NCBI RefSeq assembly: GCF_021532615.1
Contig: NZ_JAKGAQ010000001.1
Span: 1-64,000 of the forward strand
Direction: 5' to 3'
Source of the DNA: Octadecabacter dasysiphoniae
GTDB taxonomy: Bacteria; Pseudomonadota; Alphaproteobacteria; Rhodobacterales; Rhodobacteraceae
DNA: 64,000 nucleotides
Part shown: one piece after another, positions 1 through 8,379 of the stretch
How the letters are laid out: each line of letters begins with the position of its first letter
How positions within the stretch are numbered: the stretch's first letter is position 1
The notes under the pieces: generated by a model
What the model was told of the DNA's origin: nothing
What the model saw: the letters and a program-made list of their open reading frames with translations, nothing else
Database searches by the model: none
Position numbers and translations under genes: made by a program

Positions 1-1626
1 GATGGCGGCCAATTCACCATCGCGTCCTTTAGTGAAGGCGCACTGGACGCTGCGATAACATCCGGTTTGTCGTCAGCTGTCTACGGCACAGATTTCGGTG
101 CGGGGTTCGTTACCGCTGTTACATCCTCAACGGTTTCGCTTGGCCTTGCGGATATTCAATCGGGTATCGGTGACATTTTTGAAGATGGCGCGAACGGGGG
201 CGAAGGCAGCTTAGCACATGTAACGCTCCATGCCGTTTCAGGCTGTCTCGCGGCTGAGGCACAGGGTGCTGATTGTGCCGCGGGGGCTGCGGGTGCAATG
301 GCGCAGGCGATATACGCGGGAACAATGGACGCAAGCGGAGTTACGCAAGAAGAACGTTCGCAATTGGCCGCCAACGCAGAATTGTACGGAGCATTGGCAT
401 CATTTCTAGTTTCCAATGGAGACGGCGAAAATGTGACTGTCGGTGCTGCCATAGCAATATCTGGCTTTGAAAATAACTATCTGAAACATGATGAATGGAC
501 GCAATACATAACGGCATTGGACCGTTGCGGCGAAGATCAATCATGTCGGGATATGACCAATGCCGCTGCATTAGAGACATCTTTAGGCAACCGTCATGAA
601 TTGCTGATGTGCAGTACGAATGGAAACTGCGCCGAACTCACTGCAGAAATTGAATACCTCAATAATCCAATCGCCGAAGCAAGCATCCAAGCGCTGCAGA
701 AATTATCTTATCATGACTCCGTTCAATATGACAGGAGCGGCATTCAATATGGCACAGAGTCGGCGTCATCAGTCATCGATCTTGTCTCGGGCTCAACAGA
801 ACACCTCGTGTATTCTGAGTTTTATGCGTCATCCTGTTCGGGCTTCAGCGCGTCACAATGTGTTGTAGCGTTTGAACAATCGGTGGCCGAGGCGCGCAAC
901 GCGCGAGATACCGAAAACGTCGCTGTCGTTGGCGCAATCAGCGTTGCTATACTCGCGGCACCATTTGCGGGCGTCGTCGCCGAGGGTGCCGCAATCGGGG
1001 TTACCGTGGTTGGTGATGCGGCGACGAAGACTTACGTCGTTTGTGTGACAAGCACTGTGTGCACAGGTGGGCTCACCGCATTGGCTGCAGCGGATATTGT
1101 CGGCGTTCTGAGAGCCTATGACGGCGGAGACCCGTCCGTCCTCGGAGCATATTATGCAACACTAGGCCCTGCTGCAGGACTGGGAACTTATGCGGACGAT
1201 TTCTTTGATGCTTTTGCTTTGGCTCGCAATATTGCTCCAAATGGGGGACTGGTGAATAGGTTTGGCCCTCTTAACGAAGGGCCTTTGCCTGACGACATCG
1301 CGATAACCTTTCGAAGCGGAACGTACGATGAGGTAATCACAACCGAACCAACTACGCTGTATCGTGTGATCGGTGACAATGGTGATCCGGCAGGTGGCTA
1401 CTGGACACGCGCGGAGCCGCAAGGGCCAGTTCAGTCGGTAATTGACAGCGCACTTGATCAAAACTGGGGGAACTCGGCCACAACAGTTGTACAGATGGAA
1501 GTCCCCGCTGGAACTCGGTTGTTTGAGGGAGTGGCCGCTCCACAAAGGGGCCTAGTTGGGGGTGGGAACCAAATCTATTTTGACCGCAACATCAATCCGC
1601 TTGATCCTGCATGGATTCAGCAATGA
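1..1626 (+). CDS. CdiA-like polymorphic toxin, C-terminal part (5' end outside window)
   Basis: The frame is open from base 1, so this is the 3' end of a longer gene. The Ala/Gly-rich first part and the ENN motif near base 470 (in GFENNYLKHDE) resemble the VENN pre-toxin region that precedes variable toxin tips in CdiA and filamentous-haemagglutinin-type proteins. The last 120 residues (about 1270-1626) carry LYRVIGDNG, GGYWTRAEP, VPAGTRLFEGVAAPQ and GLVGGGNQIYF. These recall ADP-ribosyltransferase or TNT-like (NAD glycohydrolase) toxin tips, but I cannot settle the enzyme class. The stop overlaps the start of a small gene that fits a cognate immunity protein. Inferred role: contact-dependent or secreted toxin against competitors. 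Confidence 0.7.
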   Translation, partial: DGGQFTIASFSEGALDAAITSGLSSAVYGTDFGAGFVTAVTSSTVSLGLADIQSGIGDIFEDGANGGEGSLAHVTLHAVSGCLAAEAQGADCAAGAAGAMAQAIYAGTMDASGVTQEERSQLAANAELYGALASFLVSNGDGENVTVGAAIAISGFENNYLKHDEWTQYITALDRCGEDQSCRDMTNAAALETSLGNRHELLMCSTNGNCAELTAEIEYLNNPIAEASIQALQKLSYHDSVQYDRSGIQYGTESASSVIDLVSGSTEHLVYSEFYASSCSGFSASQCVVAFEQSVAEARNARDTENVAVVGAISVAILAAPFAGVVAEGAAIGVTVVGDAATKTYVVCVTSTVCTGGLTALAAADIVGVLRAYDGGDPSVLGAYYATLGPAAGLGTYADDFFDAFALARNIAPNGGLVNRFGPLNEGPLPDDIAITFRSGTYDEVITTEPTTLYRVIGDNGDPAGGYWTRAEPQGPVQSVIDSALDQNWGNSATTVVQMEVPAGTRLFEGVAAPQRGLVGGGNQIYFDRNINPLDPAWIQQ

Positions 1627-1859
1627 AAAATTGCAGCTGGGAGAAAATCGAAGCTTTCCGCTCAATGAGTGAGTTCAACCGGTTTGTTGTCTGGATCGAA
1701 CGACAGCTTGAAAAAGGGGAGTGCATCGAAATAATCGACGATGTTGATAGCACAATGCCCCTACAAAGCAGAAAGTTAAGGTGCCTGTCCTGTGATCAAA
1801 TCTGGTTACTCTCCTTTCCAGACCCGGGATACTCTAAAGGGTCGTGGGGGCCTTTGTGA
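1623..1859 (+). CDS. Putative immunity protein for the preceding toxin
   Basis: The ATG at 1623 overlaps the toxin stop codon (ATGA), which implies translational coupling. The 78-residue acidic product has an N-terminal IEAFRSMSEFNRFVVWIE segment and a C-terminal tail with CLSC, SFPDPGYSKG and a final WGPL. Position, size, acidity and overlap are those of CdiI-type immunity genes. I infer that it binds and blocks the toxin tip in the cytoplasm. I do not recognise a named family with certainty. The in-frame ATG at 1611 lies inside the toxin gene and lacks a ribosome binding site. Confidence 0.6.
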   Translation: MKNCSWEKIEAFRSMSEFNRFVVWIERQLEKGECIEIIDDVDSTMPLQSRKLRCLSCDQIWLLSFPDPGYSKGSWGPL

Positions 1860-1861
1860 GT

Positions 1862-2342
1862 ATGGCTTCTATTGCACTCCTATTAATCCGAACCCTTTGC
1901 GTTTTTCTCATTATGGCATTCGGGACGGTCGCGAGCTTTGCTGCGCCGGGAGACTGGACGCGTATCAGCTGTCCTGTGGAGGCGCAGGAACTGTTCGCTC
2001 AGTCGGTGAATCTAACGAACTCCGCGCGCGCCGCCGCACACTAGCGCAAATGTGGTGGCTACCGGCGCAGCACTCGTGCAGACTGGTGACGAGCGTGCAT
2101 TGCCTCGCACGGCAAGCCTTGGCGATATGTCGGTGTTTCTCCGCTCTTCTAATGCTCCAAATAATGCAGATGATATCTTACCTGACACCGTCTATCGCGG
2201 TGATACGCGTGCGCCAGATGAAATATTTGATCAGGGCTTTCAACCCAAGGGCCCTAATGCGAATGTAGATTTGGAAGAATACGTCAGTACCACTCCGTTT
2301 GCATCACAGACAACGCGCCGCATAATCAAACCAACCAGATGA
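1862..2342 (+). pseudogene. Frameshifted, truncated pertussis-toxin-S1-like ADP-ribosyltransferase
   Basis: From 1862 the product begins with a hydrophobic signal-like segment (LLLIRTLCVFLIMAF) and stops at 2044. A second frame then runs to 2342 and reads DTVYRGDTRAPDEIFDQGF followed by EYVSTT. This matches the pertussis toxin S1 pattern YRYDSRPPEDVFQNGF followed by FVSTS: the NAD-binding arginine and the STS-type strand are present. The downstream catalytic glutamate is missing because the frame ends soon after. One frameshift near 2040 would join the two parts. It is either an orphan toxin cassette left behind the active toxin tip or a decayed secreted toxin. Confidence 0.55.
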
Positions 2343-2852
2343 GCCGAACTCTCTCTTAGTTTAAGCTGACATTGGTGCCAAAAACCCTGACGACGGACAG
2401 GCCTACGGTCTTTACTGTCATTGGGTGGCTCCTTTCCTAGCAGTCGATGACAACTGCACTTTGGCACATTCGATGCCGGTGGAGCAGGAGCCACCCACCT
2501 CATCCGGTGTGGGCCGTGACGGACGGGGCAGGGACCTCAATCATAGTTCGCAGCAGACATTGACGCAAAACGCAGCGAATGGCTCCTACGAGCCCAAACT
2601 GTGAATTTGATATTCTTGCGGCGTGCGTTCGCAGCGCTGACATCGCTTCATGTGCTCACTTCGCGGCGCCGCGCGGCAGCAGAGATACCGGCCATTCGTT
2701 CACGATGCAGCGAATATATTGGAAACAAGGATCAAGCCACGGGACAAAATGAACTTTCGCTGTCTTTTCGCTAACGTCCGCAATAACCATGTCTGAACTA
2801 GCTTGCGGCTCCGGGTGAAGCAGCACGCTGAGCCTGCTAAACGACGAGCCTG
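2343..2852. other. Gene-free stretch with inverted repeat and a dispersed 55-bp sequence
   Basis: No convincing gene on either strand. It holds a perfect 12-bp inverted repeat, TGGGTGGCTCCT at 2422-2433 and AGGAGCCACCCA at 2486-2497, with a 52-base loop. It also holds a 55-bp segment that recurs near 19.5 kb. The rest looks like decayed sequence between the toxin locus and the AEC transporter. Confidence 0.5.
2347..2401. repeat. 55-bp dispersed repeat, copy 1 (copy 2 at 19505-19559)
   Basis: By hand alignment about 47 of 55 positions match 19505-19559, with no gaps. The shared cores are AACTCTCTCTTA, CATTGGT and CCAAAAACCCTG. A shorter piece (ATTTGGTCCCAAAAACACTACGAAGG) appears near 23360. 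All three lie beside decayed mobile DNA, so this may be an end of an unidentified element or a relic of a shared gene. Confidence 0.5.
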
Positions 2853-3758
2853 CTAAACGACGAGCGCAATCCACACAGGTAGAGTCATGCAAGCTAAGCC
2901 CGTAGATTGGGCTATAATGGTTGCCGGACCGCGTCGGTCTGCGCCGAAGCGCGCTGCCAGTGTTTGCGCAGCGGCTGCGGTTGGTAAGGCGGCGAAGAGC
3001 ACGATGACAGATGTTTGTGTGGGACTTAATTCCATAACGTCGGCGAGTCCGAATGCGCAAAGCGGCAGCAGAACCAATTTGATCAGGTGAAATCCGCCTG
3101 TGAGACCATTTAGCGCACAGAGCACGCGCAAGCTCAAGGACGCTCCGATAGACAGGAGTGCTGCTGGAATTGCGACTTCGGCCAGACGGTCCAGCGCCAA
3201 TTCAGCCGTGCCTGGCACGGCGTGGCCTGTGGCTCCGACAAGCAATCCTGCACTGCTGGCCAGAAAGAAGGGGTTCGTCACAATCGCTTTGGATGCAGGG
3301 CCGATGGTCTGGCCCGCGCCGCGTGCCAGCGCGCCCACGGCTAGGACGTTGGCCAGCGGCACAGCCAAGCCGATGGCAACCGCCATCAAGGCAGCCGCCT
3401 CGTGTGGAAGCGTCTGAGCCACCACAAAGGCAAGCCCCGCATTGAAACGCCAGGCCGTCTGCCAGACACCGGCGAAATCCAGAGAGGAAGCGGGTCCAAT
3501 CCTTCGTAACGGCAAGGCCAAGACAAAGCCGAGCCCCATCAAGATCCAGACCGCAACACCGATAGAGGCAATGTCACTTAGGCCAATCGGACGTGCTGCC
3601 GCCGCAGTGAACATGAGCGCGGGGAAGAAGACATAAAAGCAGAGTTTGTCGAGGGCGACCCATAGGGTGTTGTCGAAAAACCGTCCAAGCAGCATGCCGA
3701 GCGCGATGATGAGGATATCTGGCGCAAGGGCCAGCGCAACTGAGCTTGCCCCACTCAC
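2853..3758 (-). CDS. AEC (auxin efflux carrier) family transporter
   Basis: A 301-residue integral membrane protein of normal length for the AEC/BASS-like permease family (PF03547). It has about ten hydrophobic segments and starts MSGASSVALALAPDILIIALGMLLGRF. Family members export small organic acids or amino-acid-like anions across the inner membrane; the substrate cannot be told here. Its ATG overlaps the stop of the upstream chimeric gene by four bases (3755-3758). It was therefore probably the second gene of an aminotransferase-permease operon whose first gene has been largely replaced. Confidence 0.85.
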   Translation of the reverse strand: MSGASSVALALAPDILIIALGMLLGRFFDNTLWVALDKLCFYVFFPALMFTAAAARPIGLSDIASIGVAVWILMGLGFVLALPLRRIGPASSLDFAGVWQTAWRFNAGLAFVVAQTLPHEAAALMAVAIGLAVPLANVLAVGALARGAGQTIGPASKAIVTNPFFLASSAGLLVGATGHAVPGTAELALDRLAEVAIPAALLSIGASLSLRVLCALNGLTGGFHLIKLVLLPLCAFGLADVMELSPTQTSVIVLFAALPTAAAAQTLAARFGADRRGPATIIAQSTGLACMTLPVWIALVV

Positions 3759-4585
3759 TGTGCGGACAGACGCGCTGCTTGGGCGAGACGGTCAGTTGCC
3801 TGTTTCAACGACGCCACATCGTTGGAGGCAAAACAGAACCGGGCGTAGTGCGCAATCTCGCCACCTTGGCCGCTGGCGTCGAAGGCCGCGCCCGGCGCGT
3901 AGAGCACGCCTTGGGCAATTGCTGTCTCGAACAGCCGCGATACGTCGATGCGTTCAGGCAGTTGCGCCCACAGGAACATTCCGCCCGCTACGGCAGGTGC
4001 GTCAAGCCCTGCCGCAATCAACCCCTCGCGCAAGGCATCGTGCCGCCTGTCCCCGGTGCCGTTGCCCGCGATGCGCTGCACGGCGGAGACCAGTTCGTGG
4101 TCGTAGATGCGCCCATAGTCAGGGCCTGTGACGGCACGCAGTTCCGTGCGACCATTCGCGACCTCCATGGTCTTGATCTGCTCGACGCGGTGGTTGGTCA
4201 GCCCATATTGCAGGTTGATGCCTGCCAGCGGTGCGGGCAGCTGGCGCAGATAGGCGGCTGGCGCGCCGACGATGCTCGACAACTGTCCAAAGCTCCAATG
4301 CGTCGGCGCGATGGGCTCGTTGACCCCGGGTAGGACCAACCCCAGTTTCTCGGGGTCATCGCGATGCGCCTCGACCCGGATCGCGTCGCTCTCAACGGTG
4401 CGCGTCCGGCTCTGCTCAGTGCGGGTTTTTACAGACGCAAAGAGGTCGTCGAGTGACAGGTATCGCTCATCATCGGGTCGCGAGAACCACTCCGATGACA
4501 CGCGATCAACATTCTCACCGCGTGACACATCCACCTTGTAGCCGCCGCTGGCGTTACGCCCGGCATCGATAATTTGGGTATTCAT
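3755..4585 (-). CDS. Chimeric ORF: DUF932 N-terminus fused to aminotransferase C-terminus
   Basis: Residues 1 to about 179 resemble DUF932 proteins of plasmids and phages (ELRAVTGPDYGRIYDHELV is typical). Residues from about 181 onward are the last third of a PLP-dependent class I aminotransferase (RHDALREGLIAAGL, GGMFLWAQLPE, GVLYAPGAAFD). The switch falls near base 4045. The aminotransferase part lacks the PLP lysine and most of the fold; the DUF932 part lacks its C-terminal half. The ORF is open throughout, but it looks like a deletion or recombination scar rather than a designed fusion. The downstream overlap with the AEC gene is that of the original aminotransferase. Function is doubtful. 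Confidence 0.75.
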   Translation of the reverse strand: MNTQIIDAGRNASGGYKVDVSRGENVDRVSSEWFSRPDDERYLSLDDLFASVKTRTEQSRTRTVESDAIRVEAHRDDPEKLGLVLPGVNEPIAPTHWSFGQLSSIVGAPAAYLRQLPAPLAGINLQYGLTNHRVEQIKTMEVANGRTELRAVTGPDYGRIYDHELVSAVQRIAGNGTGDRRHDALREGLIAAGLDAPAVAGGMFLWAQLPERIDVSRLFETAIAQGVLYAPGAAFDASGQGGEIAHYARFCFASNDVASLKQATDRLAQAARLSAQ

Positions 4586-4743
4586 TGGGTCTCTCCCGCG
4601 ACGGGCGGTCAGGAGCCTCTCTCTCGACCTCCAAACCCGTCACGGGAACAACCTCCACTCTCTCACTCCTATGGTTTTGGGGATGAACGCTTCCTTTTGG
4701 AACTCTGGTTGTTGAACTCAGATGTCTGATGCTTGTGTACAAA

Positions 4744-4796
4744 TTTCGGACAATTCACTTCTATCATGTCCGAAATCATGCTACAGATTTCGGACA
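4744..4796. promoter_or_regulatory. Triple TTTCGGACA operator-like repeats before abiEi
   Basis: TTTCGGACA occurs at 4744-4752 and 4788-4796, with the inverse TGTCCGAAA at 4767-4775. Copies are 21-23 bases apart, about two helical turns. AbiEi antitoxins are known to bind inverted repeats in their own promoter and repress it, so these are good candidates for the autoregulatory operator. They also overlap the possible upstream starts of abiEi. Confidence 0.6.
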
Positions 4797-5452
4797 TGGA
4801 CCATGCATCAACAGATCTAAAGGGTAATATCCTGACACGGATTGCGACTGGCACGCCGCGTGGCGTCTGGACACCGAGGGATTTTCTGGATCTCGGCGAA
4901 CGTGATGCCGTGGACAAAGTGCTGCAGCGACTGACGCGGGCAGGGGCTCTGCGCCGGGTAGATCGTGGCCTTTATGATCAGCCGTCGACCAATCGCCTGA
5001 CCCAGAAAGACAGCCCCGCAGATCCCCGCGAAGTGATTGATGCCATCGCACGCCGAGATCAAATACGCGTCCTTGTCGATGGAATGACGGCCGCAAACGA
5101 TCTGGGTCTCACCAATGCTGTTCCGGCCAAGATCCAGGTGCATACTGACGCCCGGTTGAAATCGATCTCCCTTGGCCAGCTCGACATCGTGTTCAAACCG
5201 ACAGCTGCCAGCAAGCTCTATTGGGCCGGTCGGCCGGCCATGCGCATTGTGCAAGCTCTGCATTGGTTGCGGGATACGATGGGGCAGGTTGACGAGGATC
5301 AGGTGCTGATCCGCCGCCTCACGGCTCTTCTCAATGACCCAACAAACGGCAAGCGCCTAGGTGATGATCTCTCGGATGGACTGACGACATTGCCTGCATG
5401 GATGCAGAGTCTGTTGCGCCCGATCCTGGCAGAGCAGGCAGGTGCCGCGTGA
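4796..5452 (+). CDS. abiEi: AbiEi-type antitoxin / transcriptional regulator
   Basis: An N-terminal winged-helix region (ILTRIATGTPRGVWTPRDF, then VDKVLQRLTRAGALRRVDRG) is followed by the AbiEi/DUF6088 C-terminal domain. It is the antitoxin of a type IV toxin-antitoxin and abortive-infection system and should repress its own operon. In-frame starts exist at 4733 (TTG), 4766, 4778 and 4796 (ATG). I prefer 4796 because the operator repeats lie upstream of it and the domain begins just after it. The gene overlaps the toxin start (GTGA at 5449), a typical coupled pair. From 4796 the product is about 218 residues. Confidence 0.85.
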   Translation: MDHASTDLKGNILTRIATGTPRGVWTPRDFLDLGERDAVDKVLQRLTRAGALRRVDRGLYDQPSTNRLTQKDSPADPREVIDAIARRDQIRVLVDGMTAANDLGLTNAVPAKIQVHTDARLKSISLGQLDIVFKPTAASKLYWAGRPAMRIVQALHWLRDTMGQVDEDQVLIRRLTALLNDPTNGKRLGDDLSDGLTTLPAWMQSLLRPILAEQAGAA

Positions 5453-6519
5453 ATCCCGCGTTCGACAGGATTATTTCTGCGGATGATGAGACGCGTCTTG
5501 GCCTCTTCACGACGACAGCACAGCGCTTGGGCACCACACCGCAGAATGTCGAAAAGGACTTTTGGGTCTGCTGGACCCTTGATGCGCTGTTCAATGGATT
5601 GCCGGACGGGCCAAGGCTTCTGTTCAAGGGTGGCACGTCCTTGTCAAAGGGCTTTGGACTGATCCGCCGGTTCTCGGAGGATATCGACGTCACAGTGTTC
5701 CGGGACGATTTAGGAGAAGCCGCAACCATAGAAGAGCTTGAGGCCTTGAGCGGCAAGAAGCGCGGCAAGGCGCTGGATGCGATCAAAGCGGCCTGTGAAA
5801 CTTATATTCAGGGCGAGTTCCTTGGCGGGTTGAACGAAATTATGTCGGACGTCGCCCGACGAAACGGACTAAATGTGGCTCGGTTTTTTATTGAGCCCGA
5901 TCCTGAAGACAGTCAGGCACTCTATTTGAGGTATCCAACGGCGACACCTGATGATGCTTACATCGCCAAGGCCGTGAAAATCGAGTCTGGTGCAAAATCC
6001 GCGCTTGATCCCAATTCTGTGCGCAGCATCAGCCCTTACCTCGAAGAAGACATTCCCGATATTGATCTGACCGTTGGCAACGTCACCATCGTCGACGCGG
6101 AACGGACATTTTGGGACAAGATCGTGATCTTGCATGGCCTGCGCCGCTGGTTCGACATCCGTGGAGAACTGAAAGGAAGCGGTCAGCGCGTGTCGCGACA
6201 CTATTATGATACCTATCAACTTCTGGGGTCGGACTTCGGCGAGAGGGCTCTGGCGGATCCTGCGCTTGGTGCCGACTGCGTCGCCCACGCGCGCCTGTTT
6301 TTCAACCGTCCAGCGTTTGATCTCGCAACGGCAGTTGCGCCGTCATTTTCGATCAGCCCTATTGGAAAAATGCTCGATGACCTTCGCCGCGATTACCGCG
6401 CGATGTCGGGCATGATCTTTGGGCAAGCACCGCAATTCGATGCCGTGATCAAGCGGGTTGCTGATTTGGAGAGAAAGCTCAACACAGCACCGAGAGGGTC
6501 GAAGGGCGCTGTGGATTGA
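5449..6519 (+). CDS. abiEii: AbiEii nucleotidyltransferase-like toxin
   Basis: A 356-residue protein with the DNA-polymerase-beta-like nucleotidyltransferase core of AbiEii (PF08843). It shows an FKGGTSLSKGFGLIRRFSEDID motif (GGTSLSK followed by S-E-D-I-D) and later VDAERTFWDKIVILH. Family toxins are nucleotidyltransferases reported to act on GTP or tRNA, causing growth arrest during phage infection. The GTG at 5449 overlaps the antitoxin stop and both motifs are intact, so the system looks functional. Its flanks are rearranged, consistent with a mobile defence gene pair. Confidence 0.88.
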   Translation: MNPAFDRIISADDETRLGLFTTTAQRLGTTPQNVEKDFWVCWTLDALFNGLPDGPRLLFKGGTSLSKGFGLIRRFSEDIDVTVFRDDLGEAATIEELEALSGKKRGKALDAIKAACETYIQGEFLGGLNEIMSDVARRNGLNVARFFIEPDPEDSQALYLRYPTATPDDAYIAKAVKIESGAKSALDPNSVRSISPYLEEDIPDIDLTVGNVTIVDAERTFWDKIVILHGLRRWFDIRGELKGSGQRVSRHYYDTYQLLGSDFGERALADPALGADCVAHARLFFNRPAFDLATAVAPSFSISPIGKMLDDLRRDYRAMSGMIFGQAPQFDAVIKRVADLERKLNTAPRGSKGAVD

Positions 6520-6625
6520 AGCTCATGAATTTTATCCATAAGTAGTAAAGGACCCGCAAAGCCGCCGTAGGCCGCGTGGAGCTAAAGGTCCTAGCCGCGT
6601 GACCAAGCGGACATTCGGAACCGAG

Positions 6626-7012
6626 CTAACGGCTCTGCATCTGATGCCTCCCACCAAAGGCTCTGATTAACTCTTGAGGGGCCAACGGGAATTCCGCTCG
6701 GAAGTCTTTCAAGATGATCGGGAATTCCTCATCCGCAGTCATTCCACGGACGCGCGGGCGTTTTAAGCGGAAACCCTTTTCCATTTCTTCGAACGCCTCA
6801 AACATTGCTTTGGATTTCTTTTTACCAAAATAATCAATGACGTCCAACCAAGCGTCTGTTCGCCACGACTGAAATACGGAACGAAAATAGGCAGACTTTT
6901 TACATATTTCCAATGCTTGTGAGAGGTCTTCAGCAGTCACGGGTGAAGACGAATGTGACATTTTCCGGATCAATTGATCGACGTATCTAACTACTGCCTC
7001 AATTATACGCAT
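6626..7012 (-). CDS. Hypothetical protein, about 128 aa
   Basis: Charged, helix-rich product with no family I recognise. Features are a MRIIEAVVRYVDQLIRKM start, an aromatic central part (YFRSVFQSWRTDAWLDVIDYF), a lysine-rich GKKKSKAMFEAFEEMEKGF stretch and no membrane segment. The ATG at 7012 has a purine-rich GAGAAG upstream. It stands alone, convergent with abiEii and divergent from the LuxI chimera. Codon use is plausible but unremarkable. Confidence 0.45.
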   Translation of the reverse strand: MRIIEAVVRYVDQLIRKMSHSSSPVTAEDLSQALEICKKSAYFRSVFQSWRTDAWLDVIDYFGKKKSKAMFEAFEEMEKGFRLKRPRVRGMTADEEFPIILKDFRAEFPLAPQELIRAFGGRHQMQSR

Positions 7013-7243
7013 CACTTCTCGCCTGTTTGAATTCCATTGATCTCAATAATTTGTACAGCAAAAAATAGCACTCTGCATTCTGGGCTCAAAGCGGGCCTTC
7101 GCTGCGCAATGTCTAATATTTGATATGGGCACAATCGCCCGCGTCGCTTCTAACGGTTGCACTCCGTTTGGCAGCGATCCTGTTGTTTTATGAAATTCTG
7201 AAACGCCGCACAGATCCAATACTCAACTTAGTAAAGAATTCGT

Positions 7244-7265
7244 AAACGGACCGAACTCCCCGTTT
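7244..7265. promoter_or_regulatory. 22-bp inverted repeat upstream of LuxI chimera
   Basis: AAACGG (7244-7249) and CCGTTT (7260-7265) are spaced as in a LuxR-type lux box, about 60 bases before the LuxI start at 7324. The other luxI gene has its own short palindrome (11725-11742) at a similar distance. The sequences differ from the classical lux box, so autoinducer control is only a suggestion. Confidence 0.3.
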
Positions 7266-7323
7266 GAACTTCATTAACCATGAATTTGGAGGGTGTAGAT
7301 CTCACCAATCTAGGAGATCCTTC

Positions 7324-8379
7324 ATGATAAGATACATTTCTGGTACTGACCTTTGGCTCCACCCAACCCTAGCGCAAACCATGTTTACGGACCGTGCAGC
7401 ACAGTTTGCAAAGCGCCTCAAATGGGATGTGGCTGTGGACAAGAATGGTTACGAGCGCGATCAATACGACACGATCAATCCTATATATGTCGTAATCGAA
7501 AATGACGACGGACGGCATGCAGGTTCACTGCGACTTCTTCCAACCACGGGGCGAACCATGATCAACGAGTACTTTTCTAGCGCTTTAGAAGATGGCCTGA
7601 TCGATTGCCCCAGAACGTGGGAATGCACCCGATTTTGTTTGTCACCTTTGGCGAGCCCTCGTACCGCTGCCGTTCTCTTTGCAAGCGCAGGTCGTCTCAT
7701 GCAGGAGCTCAGGATTACAGAGCTTGTCGCAGTATTCGACAAAATAATGCTACGCAAATATCGAATTTCAGGTGTCGCCCCAGAGATCTTGGGTGAGTCG
7801 CACAGCGGTGCCGCAACTATCTTCGCAGGACGTTGGAAATTTGGTAAGGCACAGCTAATTGACCTTATCTCAGTGAGCGGGGCGGGGGATGTGAATGGTG
7901 ACGGCTTCGACGATCTGATCGTCGGGGCATATCGAGACGATCCGAATGGCAGCGACTCCGGCGCGAGCTTCGTGATCTTCGGCGGCGATTTCTCGGGCGC
8001 CGCGACGCAGATCGGCACCACGGGCGATGATGCGATGACCGGCACGGTGGCCGATGACGTGATCTTTGCGGGCACCGGCGACGATACCATCGACGGTGGC
8101 GGCGGCACGGACCGGATCTCGGGCGGGCAGGGCGCGGACATCATGACGTTCCGCAACCTCGACGGGTCCACCACGGTGATTGATTTCGATGGCGCTGAGG
8201 GCGACAGACTGGATGTGAGCGACTTTGGGTTCACCGATTTCGCCGAGTTCTCGGCGGTTGTCAGTGCAGATGGCCCCGGTGGTTACGACACGCGGATTGA
8301 TCTGGACGGCGACACGGTGGTGATCCTGACCGATGTCAGCCCCGACATCCTGACCGCCGACCACGTGATCCTCGCGTGA
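7324..8379 (+). CDS. LuxI autoinducer-synthase N-terminus fused to FG-GAP/RTX C-terminus
   Basis: The ATG at 7324 follows AGGAGA at good spacing. Residues 1 to about 181 are a LuxI-type acyl-homoserine-lactone synthase with the conserved R24, F28, W34, D46, D49, R70, F84, E100 and R103. Near base 7867 the sequence switches to an FG-GAP calcium-binding repeat (GDVNGDGFDDLIVGAY) and then RTX-type nonapeptides (AGTGDDTIDGGGG, SGGQGAD) with an RTX-like tail. Compared with the intact paralogue at 11801, the last 30 residues of LuxI are lost. The 3' half is visibly more GC-rich. This looks like illegitimate recombination; synthase activity is uncertain. Confidence 0.75.
   Translation: MIRYISGTDLWLHPTLAQTMFTDRAAQFAKRLKWDVAVDKNGYERDQYDTINPIYVVIENDDGRHAGSLRLLPTTGRTMINEYFSSALEDGLIDCPRTWECTRFCLSPLASPRTAAVLFASAGRLMQELRITELVAVFDKIMLRKYRISGVAPEILGESHSGAATIFAGRWKFGKAQLIDLISVSGAGDVNGDGFDDLIVGAYRDDPNGSDSGASFVIFGGDFSGAATQIGTTGDDAMTGTVADDVIFAGTGDDTIDGGGGTDRISGGQGADIMTFRNLDGSTTVIDFDGAEGDRLDVSDFGFTDFAEFSAVVSADGPGGYDTRIDLDGDTVVILTDVSPDILTADHVILA

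Noticed and set aside
3646..4333. Plus-strand ORFs opposite the AEC and hybrid genes
   Set aside because: Arginine-rich antisense frames of GC-rich coding DNA; the minus-strand products match known families.
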